DNA of 9,765 bases from Allobranchiibius sp038199265 (GTDB lineage: Bacteria > Actinomycetota > Actinomycetes > Actinomycetales > Dermatophilaceae). The stretch is from the NCBI GenBank assembly GCA_038199265.1, contig JBBPZD010000057.1:1-9765 (forward strand), given 5' to 3'. The notes beneath the pieces were generated by a model, which was given only the letters and a program-made list of their open reading frames with translations, did no database searches and had not been told where the DNA came from. The position numbers and the translations under genes are program-made. This document shows, in pieces, positions 6,531 through 9,765 of the stretch. How positions within the stretch are numbered: position 1 is the first letter of the stretch; each line of letters begins with the position of its first letter.

Positions 6531-6941
6531 ATGACTTCTACCGCTGATCATCCGCTTCGGATCGTCGTCGCCAAACCGGGCCTTGATGGCCACGACCGCG
6601 GCGCCAAGGTGGTGGCGCGGGCATTGCGAGACGCGGGCATGGAAGTGATCTATACGGGCTTGCACCAGACTCCCGAGCAGATTGTCGAAGCCGCGATCCA
6701 GGAAGACGCCGATGCAGTCGGCCTGTCGGTGTTGTCCGGCGCTCATATGACTCTCTTCGCGAAGGTCGTCGCGCTCCTGAAAGAGCGCGATGCCGGTGAC
6801 ATCGTCGTGTTCGGGGGCGGCATCATTCCGCAGGAAGACCTGCCCCAGCTCAAAGAGTTGGGTGTGGGGACCGTATTCACCCCCGGTGCGACGACGACCG
6901 AGATCGTCGGGTGGGTGCGGGCAAACGTCCGAGCGGACTGA
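6531..6941 (+). CDS. Stand-alone cobalamin (B12)-binding protein, methylmalonyl-CoA mutase small-subunit type
   Basis: A 136-residue single-domain protein matching the C-terminal B12-binding domain of acyl-CoA mutases. The cobalamin signature is complete: Asp19-x-His21-x-x-Gly24 in PGLDGHDRGA, where His21 replaces the dimethylbenzimidazole as lower ligand of cobalt; Ser66-x-Leu68 in VGLSVLSGAH; and a Gly-Gly-Gly (95-97) in VVFGGGIIP. The length equals that of split small subunits such as IcmB-like proteins. It should work with a separate catalytic large subunit of a methylmalonyl-, isobutyryl- or ethylmalonyl-CoA-type mutase, which is not in this window. Its product would be succinyl-CoA if the partner is methylmalonyl-CoA mutase, which fits the next two genes (succinyl-CoA synthetase). 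The ATG at 6531 is chosen because it follows a -10 box by six bases and leaves about nine residues before the first beta strand. Partner identity is inference. Confidence 0.9.
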   Translation: MTSTADHPLRIVVAKPGLDGHDRGAKVVARALRDAGMEVIYTGLHQTPEQIVEAAIQEDADAVGLSVLSGAHMTLFAKVVALLKERDAGDIVVFGGGIIPQEDLPQLKELGVGTVFTPGATTTEIVGWVRANVRAD

Positions 6942-6947
6942 GGCCCG

Positions 6948-6961
6948 TCGCCGATCGGCGA
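6948..6961. repeat. 14-bp perfect palindrome upstream of sucC
   Basis: TCGCCGATCGGCGA reads identically on both strands. It lies seven bases after the stop of the B12-binding gene and touches TACAGT (6962-6967), a possible sucC -10 box. It could be an operator for a dimeric regulator, or a short hairpin (5-bp stem, GATC loop) ending the upstream transcript. Confidence 0.55.
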
Positions 6962-7002
6962 TACAGTCCCAACGCATCAACCCATTTCCGACCAACTGAG
7001 GA
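6962..7002 (+). promoter_or_regulatory. Candidate sucC -10 box and ribosome binding site
   Basis: TACAGT (6962-6967) fits the actinobacterial -10 pattern and would give a leader of about 39 bases. GAGGA (6998-7002) lies ten bases before the GTG at 7013 and supports that start. The -35 position (CTGAGG, 6939-6944) is a poor match, so sucC may also be read through from the upstream gene. Confidence 0.4.
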
Positions 7003-7012
7003 CGGCACAGGC

Positions 7013-8197
7013 GTGGATCTCTTCGAATACCAGGCGCGCGATATGTTCGAGGCACACGGCGTGCCCGTACTTGCGGGCGCAACGATCACCGACGCGGCCG
7101 ACGCCGAGAAGGCTGCGCAGGACGTCGGAGGTGGCGGCGTCACGGTAGTCAAGGCTCAGGTCAAGACCGGTGGACGCGGCAAGGCCGGCGGGGTGAAGGT
7201 CGCCAAGACCCCCGCCGAAGCTGCCCAGTACGCCGAGCAGATCCTCGGAATGGACATCAAGGGCCACACCGTGGGCACCGTGATGATCGCAGCGGGCGCG
7301 CAGATCGCGCATGAGTACTACTTCTCGGTGCTGCTCGACCGGTCCAACCGCACCTATCTGGCGATGTGTTCGGTGGAGGGCGGCGTCGAGATCGAGCAGC
7401 TCGCCGTCGAGCGCCCCGAGGCCCTCGCCCGGGTGGCGGTCGACCCGATCGTCGGCATTGACGAGGCCAAGGCCGCCGAGATCGTCCGCGAGGCCAACTT
7501 CGATGAGGAGACCGCCGCCAAGGTCGCCCCGGTGCTGCAGAAGCTCTGGGAGGTCTATCGCGACGAAGACGCAACCCTGGTCGAGGTCAACCCCCTTGTG
7601 CAGACTGCTGACGGGCAGATCGTGGCCCTTGACGGCAAGGTCACCCTCGACGACAACGCCGACTTCCGGCACCCCGATCACTCCAATCTTGAGGACTCCG
7701 CCGCCGCGGACCCTCTGGAAGCGCAGGCAAAGGCCAAGGGCCTCAACTACGTGAAGCTCGATGGCGACGTCGGCATCATTGGCAACGGTGCTGGCCTGGT
7801 CATGTCGACCCTGGATGTCGTTGCCTACGCTGGGCAGGAGATCACCAACCCGGCCGGTGCCCACCCCAAGCCCGCCAATTTCTTGGACATCGGCGGCGGC
7901 GCGAGCGCTGAGGTGATGGCCAACGGGCTCGGAATCATCCTCGGCGACGAACAGGTCAAGTCGGTGTTCGTCAACGTCTTCGGTGGCATCACCGCGTGTG
8001 ACGAGGTCGCCAACGGCATCGTCGGTGCGCTGGATTCACTCGGCGACAGTGCTACAAAGCCTCTCGTCGTCCGCCTCGACGGTAACAACGTCGAGGAGGG
8101 TCGCCGCATCCTCGCTGAGCGCGATCACCCGCTCGTGAGTATCGAAGCAACCATGGACGGCGCCGCGGCCAAGGCCGCCGAGCTCGCCGCCCGCTGA
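7013..8197 (+). CDS. sucC: Succinyl-CoA synthetase (ADP-forming) beta subunit
   Basis: A 394-residue ATP-grasp subunit of the TCA-cycle enzyme that converts succinyl-CoA, phosphate and NDP to succinate, CoA and NTP. It starts with the family opening DLFEYQARDMFEAHGVPV. The nucleotide-binding loop GGRGKAGGVKVAKT, the LVEVNPLV metal-binding segment (Glu and Asn Mg ligands), ALDGKVTLDDNA, and the PANFLDIGGGAS and FGGITACDEVANGI segments of the C-terminal domain are all intact. The sequence is much closer to the mycobacterial than to the E. coli form. An insert before PANFLDIGGG (AGQEITNPAGAHPK) is longer than in E. coli, as in other actinobacteria. The GTG at 7013 is preferred over an in-frame upstream start at 6911, because it has GAGGA ten bases before it and matches the family N-terminus, while the earlier start would overlap the B12-binding gene. 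It forms an operon with sucD, 37 bases downstream. Confidence 0.97.
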   Translation: MDLFEYQARDMFEAHGVPVLAGATITDAADAEKAAQDVGGGGVTVVKAQVKTGGRGKAGGVKVAKTPAEAAQYAEQILGMDIKGHTVGTVMIAAGAQIAHEYYFSVLLDRSNRTYLAMCSVEGGVEIEQLAVERPEALARVAVDPIVGIDEAKAAEIVREANFDEETAAKVAPVLQKLWEVYRDEDATLVEVNPLVQTADGQIVALDGKVTLDDNADFRHPDHSNLEDSAAADPLEAQAKAKGLNYVKLDGDVGIIGNGAGLVMSTLDVVAYAGQEITNPAGAHPKPANFLDIGGGASAEVMANGLGIILGDEQVKSVFVNVFGGITACDEVANGIVGALDSLGDSATKPLVVRLDGNNVEEGRRILAERDHPLVSIEATMDGAAAKAAELAAR

Positions 8198-8234
8198 CCG
8201 CTCCCACCGAACAGATCAGGACGGATCACTCGTT

Positions 8235-9125
8235 ATGGCAATCTTTTTGAACGCCGACTCCAAGGTCGTCGTACAGGGCATGACCGGCGGGGTCGGCATG
8301 AAGCACACCAAGCTGATGCTGGGTGACGCAACTGCGGTCGTCGCAGGGGTCAACCCGCGTAAAGCCGGGCAGTCGGTCGACATCGACGGCACCACCATCC
8401 CGGTGTTCGGCAGCGTCGAAGAGGCGATGAAAGAGACCGGCGCGAACGTGTCTGTCGTCTTCGTGCCGCCCGCGTTCGCGCGGGGCGCCGTCTTCGAGGC
8501 GATCGACGCGCAGATGCCGCTGGTCGTCGTCATCACAGAGGGCATCGCAGTGAAGGACTCCGCCGAGTTCTATGCGCACGCGCTCGCCTCTGGAAAGACC
8601 CGGATCGTCGGCCCGAACTGCCCCGGTCTCATGAGCCCCGGCAAGTCCAACGTCGGCATCATCCCCGGTGACATCGCCGGCGCCGGCCGAATCGGGCTGG
8701 TTTCCAAGTCCGGCACGCTGACCTACCAGATGATGTACGAGCTGCGGGATTTCGGATTCTCCACGGCTGTCGGAATCGGCGGTGATCCGGTCATCGGGAC
8801 CACCCACATCGACTGCCTCGAGGCCTTCGAGGCCGATGAGGAGACCGACGCAATCGTGATGATCGGTGAGATCGGTGGCGACGCGGAAGAACGCGCTGCC
8901 GCCTACATCAAGGACCACGTCACCAAGCCGGTCGTGGGCTACGTCGCCGGGTTCACCGCGCCCGAGGGCAAGACGATGGGCCATGCCGGCGCGATCGTGT
9001 CCGGCTCATCGGGAACTGCTGTGGCCAAGCAGGAGGCCCTCGAGGCCGCTGGCGTCAAGGTCGGGAAGACGCCGTCCGAGACCGCAGACCTGATGCGCGA
9101 AATCATGAAGGGAATGGCTTCCTAG
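8235..9125 (+). CDS. sucD: Succinyl-CoA synthetase (ADP-forming) alpha subunit
   Basis: A 296-residue subunit that binds CoA and carries the phosphohistidine intermediate. The Rossmann CoA-binding loop QGMTGGVG is at 14-21. VGPNCPGLMSPGK (125-137) and VSKSGTLTYQM (156-166) are conserved CoA-ligase segments. GEIGGDAEE (211-219) and the active-site loop KTMGHAGAIVSGSSGTA (246-262) place the phosphorylated histidine at His250. The length is usual for the family and no residue is missing. The ATG at 8235 gives the normal N-terminus; an AGGA at 8218-8221 is about 13 bases upstream, so ribosome binding looks weak and the 37-base gap from sucC suggests the two subunits share one message. Transcription probably ends at the hairpin directly after the stop. 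Confidence 0.97.
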   Translation: MAIFLNADSKVVVQGMTGGVGMKHTKLMLGDATAVVAGVNPRKAGQSVDIDGTTIPVFGSVEEAMKETGANVSVVFVPPAFARGAVFEAIDAQMPLVVVITEGIAVKDSAEFYAHALASGKTRIVGPNCPGLMSPGKSNVGIIPGDIAGAGRIGLVSKSGTLTYQMMYELRDFGFSTAVGIGGDPVIGTTHIDCLEAFEADEETDAIVMIGEIGGDAEERAAAYIKDHVTKPVVGYVAGFTAPEGKTMGHAGAIVSGSSGTAVAKQEALEAAGVKVGKTPSETADLMREIMKGMAS

Positions 9126-9136
9126 GCTCTTCCAGC

Positions 9137-9189
9137 CACACGCAGCCGGCCGGTCACTTCCGATGGAGGTCGCCGGTCGGCTGCGTGTG
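9137..9189. terminator. Strong hairpin, probable bidirectional terminator between sucD and the convergent gene
   Basis: The arms at 9137-9153 and 9173-9189 pair over 17 positions with only one G-U pair in the sucD-sense RNA. The loop can fold further: 9156-9161 pairs with 9165-9170 around a three-base loop, giving about 23 pairs with a small internal mismatch. It lies 11 bases after the sucD stop and nine bases after the stop of the convergent gene. No T-tract follows on either strand, which is common for actinobacterial hairpin terminators. Confidence 0.85.
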
Positions 9190-9198
9190 AGTGGTTGC

Positions 9199-9765
9199 TC
9201 AGCGACCCGCGAGTGCGATGCGGACGCTGGTGGGGGAACCGGTGGCCTTCGACGCGGCAACCCACGTTGCACCAGCCCGGCCGCGCTGGCGGACCCATTC
9301 GCGGTTGCCGACGGTGACGCTGCTGATGCCCTCGGCCTCGGCATGGGTGACCGCCCATGCAGCAACGGCCCAGGCCCGCTGCGATGTGCGGGCGCGGAAA
9401 GTGACGTCAGATGTTCCGGCAACGGCCTGTAGGCCGCTTTGTCGAGCGATCTTTGCCACGACAGCTGTCGGCGTGGACGAGGTTGTCGCCAGTTCGAGTC
9501 GGCATGCGACCTTTTCCGGTGACGTGCCGTCCAGCGACGCGGTCAGAACGGTTGCGGCCGTGACGTGGTTTGCGTACGCCGTCGGCACCCCGGAACGCTG
9601 TACCTCCTGGGACACCACGGCGATGTCCTGGGTTTCCCACGAGGGAATCTCGGTCAACTTGTTGTAGAACGCGGTGCTGGAGTACACGGGGTCCTGAATC
9701 TGCTGTTCGGTACCCCACCCTTGGCTGGGCCGTTGTTGAAATAGTCCGAGGGAGTCTCGGTCGCC
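9199..9765 (-). CDS. Conserved actinobacterial protein of unknown function with lysozyme-like signature, C-terminal part (5' end off the window)
   Basis: The frame is open from the right edge to the TGA at 9199, giving 188 residues without a true start. An internal GTG at 9687 is possible, but the 26 codons before it are clearly coding. They encode the signature GDRDSLGLFQQRPSQGWGT, followed by QIQDPVYSSTAFYNKL, Ile-Pro-Ser-Trp and VQRSGVPTAYANH. This block recurs in uncharacterised exported actinobacterial proteins and resembles the SLGLFQ region of transglycosylase/lysozyme folds, where a catalytic Glu would lie upstream and out of sight. The last 110 residues (Ala/Thr/Val-rich, with one Cys) form a separate domain that I do not recognise by name; it has a WAVAAWAVTHAEAEGISSVTVGNREWVR segment ending in a basic tail. 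I expect a cell-wall-associated exported protein, but signal peptide and catalytic residue cannot be checked. It is convergent with sucD and separated from it by a strong hairpin. Confidence 0.72.
   Translation of the reverse strand, partial: GDRDSLGLFQQRPSQGWGTEQQIQDPVYSSTAFYNKLTEIPSWETQDIAVVSQEVQRSGVPTAYANHVTAATVLTASLDGTSPEKVACRLELATTSSTPTAVVAKIARQSGLQAVAGTSDVTFRARTSQRAWAVAAWAVTHAEAEGISSVTVGNREWVRQRGRAGATWVAASKATGSPTSVRIALAGR

Noticed and set aside
6977..7864. A 295-codon minus-strand frame opposite sucC, and a similar one at 8226-8984 opposite sucD
   Set aside because: Both mirror highly conserved genes, have low-complexity Gly/Asp/Val/Arg translations and show no domain or ribosome binding site.
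1..9765. CRISPR array, tRNA/rRNA genes, insertion sequences or prophage genes
   Set aside because: No regularly spaced repeats, no tRNA-like cloverleaf with CCA-end context, and no transposase, integrase or phage structural protein was seen on either strand.

Overview
The window is high-GC DNA with tightly packed genes and GTG/ATG starts. It reads as the chromosome of an actinobacterium, most plausibly a Micrococcales member. The protein types support this: an actinobacterial PcrA/UvrD1 with an N-terminal extension, a SucC close to the mycobacterial form, and TANNNT -10 boxes placed a few bases before start codons. The order pcrA, M23 peptidase (opposite strand), sucC, sucD also occurs in Mycobacterium tuberculosis (Rv0949-Rv0952). 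The right two thirds is therefore a conserved core-genome block, here with a small B12-binding protein gene inserted before sucC.

Left region (1-2817, minus strand): four genes are read leftwards. They are a D-aspartate-ligase-like ATP-grasp enzyme, an aspartate/glutamate racemase, a GNAT acetyltransferase and the N-terminus of a class C beta-lactamase-family serine hydrolase that runs off the window. Every junction is a 4-base ATGA stop/start overlap, so translation is probably coupled along the message. The ligase resembles, from memory, the Enterococcus faecium D-aspartate ligase that builds the D-Asp peptidoglycan cross-bridge. With the racemase as a D-amino acid source, the simplest reading is an interpeptide-bridge operon (D-Asp or D-Glu on a lysine side chain), with two accessory enzymes of unknown role. 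This is the most interesting part of the window.

Middle (2818-6530): a 99-bp divergent spacer separates the ligase operon from pcrA, a full-length SF1A DNA helicase. A convergent gene follows for a secreted or membrane-anchored LytM/M23 peptidase with a long Lys/Ala/Arg-rich linker. A 185-bp divergent spacer holds a candidate promoter and leader hairpin for the peptidase and a leaderless-type promoter for the next gene.

Right (6531-9765): a stand-alone cobalamin-binding subunit (methylmalonyl-CoA mutase small-subunit type) precedes sucC and sucD, the two subunits of succinyl-CoA synthetase. The pairing makes metabolic sense because methylmalonyl-CoA mutase makes succinyl-CoA. A 14-bp perfect palindrome lies just before sucC. 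A strong hairpin after sucD separates it from a convergent, 5'-truncated gene for an actinobacterial protein of unknown function with a lysozyme-like sequence signature. Three of the neighbourhoods (ligase operon, M23 peptidase, last gene) point to the cell wall. No tRNA, rRNA, CRISPR array, insertion sequence or prophage gene was seen.
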